Counted from the stretch's first letter, positions 17,576 to 25,960 are shown. The stretch is DNA of 64,000 bases from Clostridium_AB sp036639235 (GCF_036639235.1 NZ_JAVWJB010000006.1:18182-82181), one strand, 5' to 3'. Notes: generated by a model not told the origin, from the sequence alone. Made by a program: numbers and translations.

Positions 17576-17682
17576 TTAAGGGGTCAATTGACGCTTTATC
17601 ATCCCAAGTAGCTTTATCACCCCTTGGTAAAACATGAGAAACCTATTTTTCATGATAGGCTGTTCCATTTATCAACAGCCTG
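17576..17682 (+). repeat. Structured intergenic repeat, copy A (shortened)
   Basis: About 107 bp matching the 3' two thirds of copies B (21551-21720) and C (44266-44435). Stems visible: AAGGGGT (17578-17584) with ACCCCTT (17619-17625); CATGAGAAA (17633-17641) with TTTTTCATG (17646-17654); AGGCTGTT (17657-17664) with AACAGCCT (17674-17681). The 5' ATGGTC/GACCAT stem is missing. Confidence 0.8.
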
Positions 17683-17718
17683 AGCCATATATCATTACTT
17701 CGATATATGGCTTTTTAA
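17683..17718 (+). terminator. Terminator of yeiH, overlapping the end of the methyltransferase gene
   Basis: 11-bp stem AGCCATATATC / GATATATGGCT with a 7-nt loop and TTTTTAATTT tail. Its 3' arm is inside the coding end of the minus-strand gene. Confidence 0.85.
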
Positions 17719-18450
17719 TTTACCTATATGTACTATACGTCTTTTAAGTGGTAGCATTTTTGTACAGCTATGACAAACTATTTCCCCATTAGATAATGAT
17801 AAAATATGGTTTTCATATGTATCTAACTCTAGTGTCATCTTCTTTGCATATAACTCTTCTACCTTTTCAAGTGATGTTGAGAGCCTTCCACATAAATGAA
17901 TAACATCTACATCACTTTTTTGAATATGCTTAATTAGATTAATATTTGAAGGTGCTACAAATTCCTTAAAGGTTTTGGGGCCAATTATATTAATATCACC
18001 ACTTGGCTCTGCAAGGGAAATCATCTTTATTCCACTAACCTGATTAATATAATCAAACTGAAATTTTTCAATGTATTTAATTGCAAGCATTACATCTTCC
18101 CTATTTCTTTTACATTCCTTAAAGATAACAATAGGATTAATAAGACTTGATAATATAGTAAATGGCCCTTCAATGTTAAGGCATAATACCTCATTACTTT
18201 TTTTAGTATATTCTATAACACCTAGTGAATATGAAAGATCCCCAGTTACCCCACATAGGGGAGTTAACGTATTCTTCTCCATTAACTCTAAAAGTTCCTT
18301 AACCGATGAAAAATAATACTTACCTACTTCATAATCCTTAATCCCTAAATTATATAAAATACTTCTACACTCTACAAAACTATCAAAGGATATTGTTTTA
18401 AATATTTCTGAACTTCCTTCTAAACATGATTTTCCTCCACACAAAAACAT
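17695..18450 (-). CDS. Short UroD-fold protein (MtaA/MtbA-type methyltransferase relative)
   Basis: 251 residues, against about 340 for typical MtaA/MtbA or uroporphyrinogen decarboxylase. Family features are IEGPFTILSSL (93-103), ISLAEPSGDINIIGPKTFKEFVAP (144-167) and VIHLCGR (183-189). H185 and C187, with C226 or C229, could form the zinc site that activates the thiol methyl acceptor. An extra CGGKSC motif (C4, C9) opens the protein. It probably moves a methyl group to or from a corrinoid protein. It follows the corrinoid-activator gene by 9 bp; no corrinoid protein gene is present. Substrate unknown. Confidence 0.75.
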   Translation of the reverse strand: MFLCGGKSCLEGSSEIFKTISFDSFVECRSILYNLGIKDYEVGKYYFSSVKELLELMEKNTLTPLCGVTGDLSYSLGVIEYTKKSNEVLCLNIEGPFTILSSLINPIVIFKECKRNREDVMLAIKYIEKFQFDYINQVSGIKMISLAEPSGDINIIGPKTFKEFVAPSNINLIKHIQKSDVDVIHLCGRLSTSLEKVEELYAKKMTLELDTYENHILSLSNGEIVCHSCTKMLPLKRRIVHIGKLKSHISK

Positions 18451-18459
18451 AATACCCTC

Positions 18460-19980
18460 CTAAAAGCTTAAGCTATTAATAAACTCATTTTGGAATTCGC
18501 TATCTAGTGATAAATTTATAGACTTAACTTTCTTACTTAAATTTCTCATTTCCTGAATATATTCCTCATTTATACTACTAATAAACGCTCCTTCAAGTGA
18601 AGAATTACCTACAAACTTAACACTTCCATTAAACTTACCTGGCACTATGCCAGTTCTTCTTAATGACTCTTCATTTAAATGGTATCCAAATGACCCTCCT
18701 ACTAAAAACTCCTTAACTTCTTCTAACTTAACCCTTCTACAAAGAATGTTAATCCCTGATATTATAGCTCCCTTTGCTAATTGAAATGACCTTATATCCT
18801 CCTGGGATATGTATATACTATCAGTTAAATATATTTTCTTATCCTCTACCTTAAAATATTTTTCAGCATTATCCTTATTTATTTTACCTGTCTTTAATAT
18901 AATTTTATGTTTAATAAACTCTGCTATAATATCTATTATTCCACTTCCACATATACCACAGGCAGGACTATTGTTAATAGTTGAAATAACTATATTGTCC
19001 CCCTCTATTTTAAATCCATCAATAGCACCATCCTCAGCCCTCATTCCACATTCTATATTACTTCCCTCTAATGCTGGACCAGCTGCTGTTGCTGTTGTAT
19101 ATATCTCTCCACTGCTATTAATTCCAATCTCACCATTAGTACCTATATCTATGTATATAGAATTATTCCTATTTTCAAAGTTACAGGCAAACATCCCCGC
19201 TGTAATATCCGCCCCTACATATGATGAAATTGAAGGGAGAAGTATTACATCCGAATTTACTTTAATAGAAATAGTATTTGAATTGATTTTATAGGTATCT
19301 AAAAACACACTTTCATATGGTGCTTTAACAAGACTTTCAACACTTTTACCTGCTAATAAATGAAGCATAATTGTGTTTCCTGCTATATAAATACCATTAA
19401 TATTATTAAGTATATAGGGATCACTATTTGATAGCTTATCTAATACAAAATTAATGGTTTCTACTACTTTTTTCTGAAGAAGTTTCCCTCCATCTTCCCT
19501 TGATATTTGAAATTCTGCCCTAGATAAAACATCAGCTCCATATTCAACTTGCCTATTAACTGTTGAGTATTTTTCTATAACATCACCTATTGAGTAATCA
19601 ACAAGGTATCCACTAACCCCTGTAGTTCCAAGATCTATTGCAATCCCATACCTTTTCCCTATATTATCCCCTACACTATACTTACGTCTATATCCACTAT
19701 CTATTGATTTTATATCCTTTAAACTATATGTAACTTCAACATCCACGTCTCCAGCAATTCTCGCCATACAGGCTAACCTTTCCCCCTCTTTTATAAATAT
19801 TTTCTCACTTTCTAAAACAGGAGATAATTCACCTTTAACTTTAACTTTACATTTACCGCATACTCCCTTACCTTCACATGGTGTCTCAATATTAGTTCCT
19901 TCCCTAATTGCATCTGAAAGTAATACATTTTCCTTTACATCAAATTTTATATTTCTGTTTATAATATTAACTACTGCCAT
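18460..19980 (-). CDS. RACo-like reductive activator of corrinoid proteins
   Basis: 506 residues. It has an N-terminal [2Fe-2S] ferredoxin-like domain with ligands C35, C41, C44 and C71 (PCEGKGVCGKCKVKVKG), a linker, and a C-terminal ASKHA ATPase domain (AIDLGTTGVSGYLV near 114, IYIDIGTNGEIGI, GPALEGSNIECGMRAEDGAI). These proteins (DUF4445, RACE/RACo) use ATP to drive low-potential electrons that rescue the inactive Co(II) state of corrinoid methyltransferases. It is the first gene of a two-gene unit with the UroD-like protein. ATG follows AGGGAGATAATT. Domain identity is firm; the partner corrinoid protein is elsewhere. Confidence 0.9.
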   Translation of the reverse strand: MAVVNIINRNIKFDVKENVLLSDAIREGTNIETPCEGKGVCGKCKVKVKGELSPVLESEKIFIKEGERLACMARIAGDVDVEVTYSLKDIKSIDSGYRRKYSVGDNIGKRYGIAIDLGTTGVSGYLVDYSIGDVIEKYSTVNRQVEYGADVLSRAEFQISREDGGKLLQKKVVETINFVLDKLSNSDPYILNNINGIYIAGNTIMLHLLAGKSVESLVKAPYESVFLDTYKINSNTISIKVNSDVILLPSISSYVGADITAGMFACNFENRNNSIYIDIGTNGEIGINSSGEIYTTATAAGPALEGSNIECGMRAEDGAIDGFKIEGDNIVISTINNSPACGICGSGIIDIIAEFIKHKIILKTGKINKDNAEKYFKVEDKKIYLTDSIYISQEDIRSFQLAKGAIISGINILCRRVKLEEVKEFLVGGSFGYHLNEESLRRTGIVPGKFNGSVKFVGNSSLEGAFISSINEEYIQEMRNLSKKVKSINLSLDSEFQNEFINSLSF

Positions 19981-20175
19981 AATTATCTCCCTTCACAAAA
20001 TATAGGTTATTACCCATTTTAAAAGATTTTATAGTATTATAATTATATTATAGTTTTTTTCTATACTAAAACACTTAGTATGATTTTTTTCTATATTTCA
20101 CTATATACATACATTTTTCTACATATAACATTATAATTAATATTAATGTATATTTTAAATTTTAGGAGGATACTA

Positions 20176-21276
20176 ATGTCTACACTTACTTTGCAAAACA
20201 TAAGTAAAGAATATAAAAACAGCTCAAAAGCTGTTGATAATGTTAATATAAACATTGAGAATAAGGAATTTCTTGTTCTTGTTGGTCCATCAGGATGTGG
20301 TAAATCTACTACACTTAGAATGATTGCAGGACTTGAGGAGCCAACTGAGGGGACTATACATATAGATAATAGGGATGTTACAAATATTGAGCCTAAGGAT
20401 AGGGATATTGCAATGGTATTCCAAAACTATGCACTTTATCCTCATATGAGCGTATTTGATAATCTAGCCTTCTCTCTAAAGGTTAAAAAACTTTCAAAAA
20501 GCGAAATAAATTCTAAGGTTGAACAAACAGCAGCTAAACTTCAACTTACAGAATATCTTAAAAGAAAACCTGGTCAATTATCAGGTGGTCAACGTCAAAG
20601 AGTAGCACTTGGTCGTGCAATAATAAGGCAGCCAAAGCTATATCTTATGGATGAGCCACTTTCAAACCTTGACGCTAAACTTCGTGTACAAATGAGAGCT
20701 GAGATAATCAAGCTTTACAATGAAGCAAATGCCTCTGTTGTATATGTAACTCATGACCAAACAGAAGCTATGACTATGGGTAGTAGAATAGTTGTTATGA
20801 ATAATGGAGTTATTCAGCAGGTTGATACTCCACATAATATATATAATAATCCTGCTAATTTATTTGTTGCTGCATTTATAGGAAGTCCCCAAATGAACTT
20901 TTTTGAGTGCAAAGTTGTTGAAGAAAACTCTAATATTAAGCTTCTTCTAAATAATCAGCACCTTGAAATACCAGATGAAACAGCCTCACTTCTTAGCAGC
21001 AAGGGCTATGTTAATAAATCAGTTAAAATAGGAATACGTCCTGAACATGTTATCTATGAAGATGAATCATCTAAAAACAAAATCAGCACTAAGGTTGAAT
21101 TTGTCGAGATGCTTGGACACGAAACATTTGTATACACTATATATAATGATAATAGAGTAGCATTATTAGTAGACCCTAGCGTAATGTTATTACCAAACCA
21201 AAACATAAGTATTAACTTAGATACTAGAAAGCTTCATATTTTTGATATAGAAACAGAAAAAAATATAAGACTTTAA
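20176..21276 (+). CDS. Sugar ABC transporter ATPase, MsmX/UgpC type, orphan
   Basis: 366 residues. Walker A GPSGCGKST, Q-loop FQNYALYPHMSV, signature LSGGQRQRVALGRA, Walker B LYLMDEPLSNLDAK, then the C-terminal OB-fold (TOBE) regulatory domain of the MalK group. In Firmicutes such lone ATPases (MsmX, MsmK) energise several carbohydrate permeases encoded elsewhere, and no permease or binding protein is adjacent here. I start at ATG 20176, just after TTTAGGAGG; the frame extends ten codons upstream without support. A structured RNA candidate follows the gene. Confidence 0.92.
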   Translation: MSTLTLQNISKEYKNSSKAVDNVNINIENKEFLVLVGPSGCGKSTTLRMIAGLEEPTEGTIHIDNRDVTNIEPKDRDIAMVFQNYALYPHMSVFDNLAFSLKVKKLSKSEINSKVEQTAAKLQLTEYLKRKPGQLSGGQRQRVALGRAIIRQPKLYLMDEPLSNLDAKLRVQMRAEIIKLYNEANASVVYVTHDQTEAMTMGSRIVVMNNGVIQQVDTPHNIYNNPANLFVAAFIGSPQMNFFECKVVEENSNIKLLLNNQHLEIPDETASLLSSKGYVNKSVKIGIRPEHVIYEDESSKNKISTKVEFVEMLGHETFVYTIYNDNRVALLVDPSVMLLPNQNISINLDTRKLHIFDIETEKNIRL

Positions 21277-21289
21277 TATTTCACATTAA

Positions 21290-21332
21290 TTTTACATTTT
21301 TATCAATCTTTTATAACTCTTAAAATGTAAAA
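21290..21332. repeat. 11-bp inverted repeat after the ABC ATPase gene
   Basis: TTTTACATTTT (21290-21300) and AAAATGTAAAA (21322-21332) are exact complements separated by 21 bp. It may form a weak terminator stem or an operator for the RNA that follows. Confidence 0.45.
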
Positions 21333-21336
21333 TCTT

Positions 21337-21478
21337 ATTAGGTATTGTCTACATGGGGGATGTAGACTACCACTAATTTGTTATTAGGGACTAACGGAGA
21401 GTCTCCTAATACGAATTACATTGTAACTTATCTTTTTATTAGCTTAGACTCATATTCTACTGATATGAGTTTTTTTTA
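21337..21478 (+). ncRNA. Candidate structured RNA with GGGGG-loop hairpin
   Basis: Three successive hairpins end in a clear terminator. Hairpin 1 has an outer ATTAGG/CTAAT pairing and inner stem GTCTACAT / ATGTAGAC (21347-21367), capped by GGGGG. Hairpin 2 is ATTAGG plus GACT / AGTC plus CCTAAT (21383-21410), capped by AACGGAG. The terminator stem is ACTCATA / TATGAGT with a seven-T tail (21448-21477). There is no reading frame. It matches no riboswitch class I can recall. It may be a separate sRNA or the structured 3' end of the ABC ATPase mRNA. Confidence 0.5.
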
Positions 21479-21486
21479 TGCAAAAA

Positions 21487-21551
21487 AGATGCTAAAACCT
21501 TAGCATCTCAAATTGTTAACAAACCAATATTTGAAAAAATATTGGTTTGTT
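21487..21551 (+). other. Two further hairpins ahead of repeat copy B
   Basis: AGATGCTAA / TTAGCATCT with loop AACC (21487-21508), then AACAAACCAATATT / AATATTGGTTTGTT (21518-21551). The second abuts repeat copy B, and copy C is preceded by a hairpin in the same place, so it may belong to the element. Together with the inverted repeat, RNA candidate and copy B, this accounts for the whole 450-bp gene-free stretch. Confidence 0.6.
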
Positions 21552-21720
21552 TTATAAAGAAATTTAAATTCATGGTCAAGGGGGACCTGTGCCGCCGCCG
21601 ACCATACCTCTCAAGGGGTCAAGTGACGCTTTAGCGGCACGCAGTAGCTTTAGCACCCCTTGGCAAACCTCATGAAAAACATGTTTTTCATGACAGGCTG
21701 TTGACTTTGTCAACAGCCTG
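21551..21720 (+). repeat. Structured intergenic repeat, copy B
   Basis: The fullest copy. It begins with TTATAAAGAAATTTAAAT, shared with copy C. Stems: ATGGTC (21572-21577) with GACCAT (21600-21605); CAAGGGGT (21612-21619) with ACCCCTTG (21655-21662); CATGAAAAA (21671-21679) with TTTTTCATG (21684-21692); CAGGCTGTTGAC (21694-21705) with GTCAACAGCCTG (21709-21720). It ends 6 bp before the stop of the converging histidine kinase gene. Confidence 0.85.
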
Positions 21721-21726
21721 AATTGT

Positions 21727-23037
21727 TTAATTAAATTTATTTCTTGGAACAATAAAATAAAATATAGTTCCCCTATTAATTTCAGTATTAACCGAATATT
21801 TAAATCCATGTATTTTAAGTATTTCAGAACAGATTCTAAGTCCAAGTCCTACTCCACCACTTTCAGCACTTTTGTAGTAACTATCCCAGATATGCTTAAT
21901 CTCATCCTCATTAATACCATGTCCAAAGTCCTCTACCTCAAAATACAGTTCATCTCCCCTTACATAGGTTCTAACTATAACATTTGAAAGAGTAAACTTT
22001 AATGCATTATCTATAAGATTATATATAACCCTAGTTATATATATATTATCACATAGTATTACACATGATTTATTATGTATATTAACCTCAATTTCCTTAT
22101 TATATAGATTTGAAAGCTTACCTGTAACCGAGGTTACCATATCATAAATATTATTGTATTCATTCTTCATTTGATACTGACCATTATTAAGCTTAGATAC
22201 CTCAATTAAATCATCTACCATACAGTTAAGTCTATCTATTTCTGATATTATATCCTGGGAGTATTCTCCTATATCATCCTTATCAATAAGACCATCATTT
22301 AGAGCCTCTGCATAGCTTCTTATAACCGCAAGTGGTGTTCTAAAGTCATGTGATAAATTTGCTATAAATCTTTGCTGAAATGAGTACTTCTGCTCTAATT
22401 TCTTCGACATATTCTTAATATCTAAATAAAGATCCTCAAGCTCATCTCCTGTTTTAATACTATCAATTATTTTATAATTCCCCTTAGATATAGATTTTGT
22501 AATATTACTTATTTTAATAATAGGATCTCCTATTATTTTACCTAGTATATATGCAAATGGAATTGATAAAACAATCATAGATATTAATATTAGAGTTGAA
22601 ACAAGTCTTAAAGAATTAACGAAATTACTTGTTTCAAATACAGCCTCATAGGTTAGCAAATATCCTCTATCTATTTTTTTCACATGAAATAACAAATCAT
22701 GTGACCCCTTCATACTAACTCTCATACCTGGAGGCACATTATCAATAGATGTGATTTTTAAAAACTCTTTTACAGCATCAGAGTGTCCACCATAATACTC
22801 GTAATTTCCATCTATATATGTAACATAACACTCGTATTTACTTATAGGCTTATTTTCAATCAACTTACCCTCAATCTCAATTGCCCTAAGTTCTAATGTG
22901 TTTATCTCCCTTGCCACATATGTTTTCGCTACAATAGGCTCAAGTACTATAAAGCCTAATGCTGTTAATAACAAACCAAATATTATTATCATGTAAACAA
23001 ACCTTTTGGTTAGTTTACTCATTTTCAGCGTGTCCAA
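21727..23037 (-). CDS. Sensor histidine kinase
   Basis: 436 residues. Transmembrane helices lie at about 13-35 and 145-167, enclosing a 110-residue extracellular sensor domain of unknown ligand, followed by HAMP (170-220). The HisKA domain has the phospho-accepting H230 in LSHDFRTPLAV. The ATPase domain has YNLIDNALKF (N box), VEDFGHGI (G1) and GGVGLGLRI (G2). A TTG at 23035-23037 has AAGGGG six bases upstream and is my choice; ATG 23020-23022, overlapping the stop of the regulator gene, is the alternative. It is co-transcribed with and pairs with the upstream OmpR-type regulator. Repeat copy B lies just past its stop. Confidence 0.92.
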   Translation of the reverse strand: MDTLKMSKLTKRFVYMIIIFGLLLTALGFIVLEPIVAKTYVAREINTLELRAIEIEGKLIENKPISKYECYVTYIDGNYEYYGGHSDAVKEFLKITSIDNVPPGMRVSMKGSHDLLFHVKKIDRGYLLTYEAVFETSNFVNSLRLVSTLILISMIVLSIPFAYILGKIIGDPIIKISNITKSISKGNYKIIDSIKTGDELEDLYLDIKNMSKKLEQKYSFQQRFIANLSHDFRTPLAVIRSYAEALNDGLIDKDDIGEYSQDIISEIDRLNCMVDDLIEVSKLNNGQYQMKNEYNNIYDMVTSVTGKLSNLYNKEIEVNIHNKSCVILCDNIYITRVIYNLIDNALKFTLSNVIVRTYVRGDELYFEVEDFGHGINEDEIKHIWDSYYKSAESGGVGLGLRICSEILKIHGFKYSVNTEINRGTIFYFIVPRNKFN

Positions 23038-23722
23038 GTTTTGCCCCTTCTTGAAGTTCTAATTTATATCCAACGCCCCAAACTGTCTTAAGGTTTTCAT
23101 TACAAAATCCAACCTTTTCACGTAGATTCTTAATATGGGTATCAACTGTTCTTGTGTCTCCTGAATATGTATATCCCCAGACATAATCAAGTAATGTTCC
23201 TCTTTTCATTACAACATTAGGGTTCTTAATAAGGTATACTAATAACTCAAATTCTTTAGGTGTTAAAACAGCAACTTGTCCACCTTCAATAACCTCACGT
23301 CTATCTTCACTAATGGTTAAATTACCTGCTTCTATAATATCTGAACTTGTGTCAGCCTTTTCACTTTTTTTGATTCTAAGTGAAATTCTAAGCATAAGTT
23401 CCCTCATACTTATAGGCTTAACCATATAATCATCTGCACCAAGTTCAAATCCGAATATTCTATCCTCTTCTTCTCCCCTAGAGGTTGTCATAATAACAGG
23501 TGTATCTGATTTAGACTTAATCTTTCTTAGTAGGGACCAACCATCTTTACCAGGCATCATAACATCAAGTATTATAATATCAAACTTGCCATTATCTATA
23601 AGCTTCTCAGCACTATTACCGTCATGGGCAAAAACAACATCGTATCCCTCACCCTTAAAATATAGGTCATAAACCTTACATAATCTTTTCTCATCTTCTG
23701 CAATTAAGATTTTCTCTTTCAT
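23015..23722 (-). CDS. OmpR/PhoB-family response regulator
   Basis: 235 residues. The receiver domain has the acidic pocket E9/D10, phospho-acceptor D53 (IILDVMMPGKDG), T/S switch and K106-region lysine (DYMVKPIS). The DNA-binding winged helix is complete (VAVLTPKEFELLVYLIKNP...TRTVDTHIKNLREKV...TVWGVGYKL). It forms a two-component pair with the histidine kinase whose start it overlaps by 23 bp. The C-terminal dozen residues (EGAKLGHAENE) extend beyond the fold and carry the kinase gene's translation signals. Target genes are unknown; the IseA-like gene directly upstream is a candidate. Confidence 0.95.
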   Translation of the reverse strand: MKEKILIAEDEKRLCKVYDLYFKGEGYDVVFAHDGNSAEKLIDNGKFDIIILDVMMPGKDGWSLLRKIKSKSDTPVIMTTSRGEEEDRIFGFELGADDYMVKPISMRELMLRISLRIKKSEKADTSSDIIEAGNLTISEDRREVIEGGQVAVLTPKEFELLVYLIKNPNVVMKRGTLLDYVWGYTYSGDTRTVDTHIKNLREKVGFCNENLKTVWGVGYKLELQEGAKLGHAENE

Positions 23723-23831
23723 CAGATATCCCCTTTTCTATTAGTTTCTACATAAATTATATAAAAATTTAAAATTTTTGTAAATTACTAATGTGAAAAT
23801 TTATCATAAAAACCAAAATATTAGACTATTT

Positions 23832-24371
23832 TTAAATAATTTGCCATGAATCAACCTTTAATTTTTCATTTTCTATTTTAACCATAGCCTTAATATATAT
23901 ATTTTGTCCCCCTCTATCCTTAACCATCATAGTCGCATACCCTTTATTTAAATTCATATCTACTATTTCCCCACTTGTCATAGAAGGCTGATCCCCTGCC
24001 TCCCCTATAATTACATAAAGCTGTCCATTAATCATCCTAGGACTCAGCTCTGACATAAACTTATCCTTAGCAGCTTTTGTATAAAACTTATCTAAATATC
24101 TATCTATATCACCTATTGAGTGAAAATTTTCTTCTACCTTAACATATTCTTTGCCCTTATATATCTTAATATCACTATAATCGATACTATCTTCAATATT
24201 CCAGTAAACATTATATGCATCCTGAAGGAATCCTAACAAATCTCCTCCTTGAACCGCCTCCATTGCCTTAGCTGAAGATGCTCTATTTAAATTATTAATT
24301 GAAATAAATGCACCTGTTATAATAACTATAATAAGTCCTAATGTTACAAGCTTTTTAAGTGGTTTTTTCAT
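23832..24371 (-). CDS. Secreted/anchored IseA-like protein (putative DL-endopeptidase inhibitor)
   Basis: About 179 residues. An N-terminal hydrophobic segment (LVTLGLIIVIITGAFISI) acts as signal or anchor. The remainder, with YNVYWNIEDS, YKGKEYVKVEENFHSIGDIDRYLDKFYT and INGQLYVIIGEAGDQPS, resembles the IseA/YoeB family. Those proteins inhibit cell-wall DL-endopeptidases and in Bacillus are controlled by a two-component system. I start at ATG 24369-24371 after AAGGAGG; the longer frame is unsupported. Its position directly upstream of a two-component pair supports a cell-envelope role. The family call is by pattern only. Confidence 0.5.
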   Translation of the reverse strand: MKKPLKKLVTLGLIIVIITGAFISINNLNRASSAKAMEAVQGGDLLGFLQDAYNVYWNIEDSIDYSDIKIYKGKEYVKVEENFHSIGDIDRYLDKFYTKAAKDKFMSELSPRMINGQLYVIIGEAGDQPSMTSGEIVDMNLNKGYATMMVKDRGGQNIYIKAMVKIENEKLKVDSWQII

Positions 24372-24538
24372 ATTGTATTCCTCCTTCTTACTATCTAATT
24401 CTATGTATATGAAGGTAAACATAAAAAATTACTAAAATATTATGTATAATTAATGAACAAATTTTAATTTTAATAATCATTTATTTAAGTTATGATTTTA
24501 TTCTCCACTTAAAAACTTAATTTATACAAAAAATAAAA

Positions 24539-24563
24539 AAGCTGCCCAATCAATGGACAGCTT
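24539..24563 (-). terminator. Terminator of the rbsK-rbsD operon
   Basis: Minus-strand stem AAGCTGTCC / GGGCAGCTT with a 7-nt loop and a T-rich tail. Confidence 0.85.
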
Positions 24564-24568
24564 TATAA

Positions 24569-24964
24569 TTAAAATATACTAGCTGATTTAATTAAAAGAC
24601 TTGAGTAAGGGCTTCCCTCTCCACATCTAATAACCCCTCTACACTTTTTAAGCATAAGTTTAAGCTGTTCGTTAGATACACGAGTAAGCTTTCTGTCCCC
24701 TGCAAGTGTTGAGATCGTGTTAAATGCCCCCTGATTCTCATCCTCTGTTTCCATAGCAATAATTATCTCATTTGATTCCATATCCTCTAGAACAGCCTTC
24801 ATAGTATCTTCTAGTGAAGGTATTCCAAGAGTTAGAACTAAGTCAATCTTCTTAACTTCCTCTGGAATTGATACTGATGCATCAACAATTGCAATCATAT
24901 CTTGATGCCCAAGTTCAGCAATTAATGAGCATATATGCGTATTAAGTATACCTGTTTTTTTCAA
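24569..24964 (-). CDS. rbsD: D-ribose pyranase RbsD
   Basis: 131 residues. RbsD converts beta-pyranose ribose to the furanose form used by ribokinase. The catalytic H20 is in LNTHICSLIAELGHQD, and the C-terminal GSPYSSLLIKSASIF resembles the family's active-site tail. The usual ADAGLPIP segment is altered to VDASVSIP, which keeps the aspartate. The start codon is TTG (24962-24964) with GGAGGA located in the end of rbsK, two bases away, so translation is coupled. No rbsABC transporter is adjacent. Confidence 0.93.
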   Translation of the reverse strand: MKKTGILNTHICSLIAELGHQDMIAIVDASVSIPEEVKKIDLVLTLGIPSLEDTMKAVLEDMESNEIIIAMETEDENQGAFNTISTLAGDRKLTRVSNEQLKLMLKKCRGVIRCGEGSPYSSLLIKSASIF

Positions 24965-24966
24965 AA

Positions 24967-25896
24967 CTATTCCTCCCCATATGTGTTAATAACTTCATCA
25001 AAGCTTGGGATAGACGTTTGTGCTCCTTCTCTTGTTACAACTATAGCTGATACCTTATTAGCGAATCTAACAGCCTTAGTTAGTATGTCCATATCAAGTG
25101 ACTCTTCACGTGAAAGAACCCTTGTAAGTCCTCCTATAAATGAGTCTCCTGCTGCTGTAGTATCAACAGCATTAACCTTATTAGCAGGTACCTGAATTAA
25201 ACAGTCATTAGTAACAATAGCAGCACCCTTATCACCTAAAGTTATTATAACATATTTTGCCCCTTTATTTAGGAAATTGTTCGCAGCGTTTTTAGCTGTT
25301 TGAATATCAACAACCTTAATACCTGTAAGTGATTCAGCCTCTGATTCGTTAGGTACAATAATATCAGTATACTGTAAAAGCTCATCAGGAATATCTCTAG
25401 CTGGAGCTGGGTTAAGTAGGGTTGTAACCCCTACACTTTTTGCATACTTAAATGCTTCTATAGTAATCTCAATTGGTGTTTCAAATTGAGATATTAACAT
25501 CTTACTATCCTTTATGGCACTCTTTGTCTTTTCAAGATCCTCATATGTAATTCCCATATTAGACCCTGCAACAACTGCTATAGAGTTACTACCATGTGAA
25601 TCAACAAATATAACAGCAACACCTGTAGACCTTTCCTTGTCTACAAATACGTAGTCTGTATTGATTTCATCCTTCTTAAGAGCATTAAGAAGAACCTCTC
25701 CGTTTGAGTCATTACCGATTTTTCCTATCATATAAACATCACAGCCCATTCTTTTTGCTGCAACTGCTTGGTTAGCTCCCTTTCCACCAGGAACTTTTTT
25801 AAATGTATCTGCAAGGATAGTCTCTCCAACCTTTGGCATTTCTTGACATCCTACTACTTCATCCATATTAATGCTACCTAAAATACAAACCTTCAA
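24967..25896 (-). CDS. rbsK: Ribokinase RbsK
   Basis: 309 residues. PfkB-family kinase that phosphorylates ribose to ribose-5-phosphate. N-terminal signature GGKGANQAVAAKRMG; C-terminal signature with catalytic aspartate NAVDTTAAGDSFIGGL; substrate region GSINMDEVV. The start is TTG (25894-25896), seven bases after GGAGGG. It heads the rbsK-rbsD unit. A LacI-like half palindrome lies about 60 bp upstream, suggesting control by RbsR or catabolite repression. Ribose uptake must depend on genes elsewhere, perhaps powered by the orphan MsmX-type ATPase. Confidence 0.95.
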   Translation of the reverse strand: MKVCILGSINMDEVVGCQEMPKVGETILADTFKKVPGGKGANQAVAAKRMGCDVYMIGKIGNDSNGEVLLNALKKDEINTDYVFVDKERSTGVAVIFVDSHGSNSIAVVAGSNMGITYEDLEKTKSAIKDSKMLISQFETPIEITIEAFKYAKSVGVTTLLNPAPARDIPDELLQYTDIIVPNESEAESLTGIKVVDIQTAKNAANNFLNKGAKYVIITLGDKGAAIVTNDCLIQVPANKVNAVDTTAAGDSFIGGLTRVLSREESLDMDILTKAVRFANKVSAIVVTREGAQTSIPSFDEVINTYGEE

Positions 25897-25952
25897 ACTA
25901 ACACCCTCCTGCGAATATTATTCCTACTATAAAGTTTAATATATATTTACTA

Positions 25953-25960
25953 AAACGTTT
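25953..25960. promoter_or_regulatory. LacI/CcpA-type operator core upstream of rbsK
   Basis: AAACGTTT, a centrally CG palindrome typical of LacI-family operators, in TAAAACGTTTAC. It lies in the rbsKD upstream region. Confidence 0.45.

Noticed and set aside
17576..17682. Repeat copies as CRISPR or insertion-sequence ends
   Set aside because: Copies are kilobases apart, not arrayed with spacers, and no transposase, TnpB or target duplication is visible nearby.
21337..21478. 6S RNA, SRP RNA, T-box or a purine/THF/guanidine riboswitch
   Set aside because: The expected conserved cores are absent; only hairpins with GGA loops and a terminator are seen.
21576..21845. 89-codon minus-strand ORF across repeat copy B and the end of the histidine kinase gene
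   Set aside because: Runs through a structured repeat in another frame, low-complexity product, no conserved counterpart at copies A and C.
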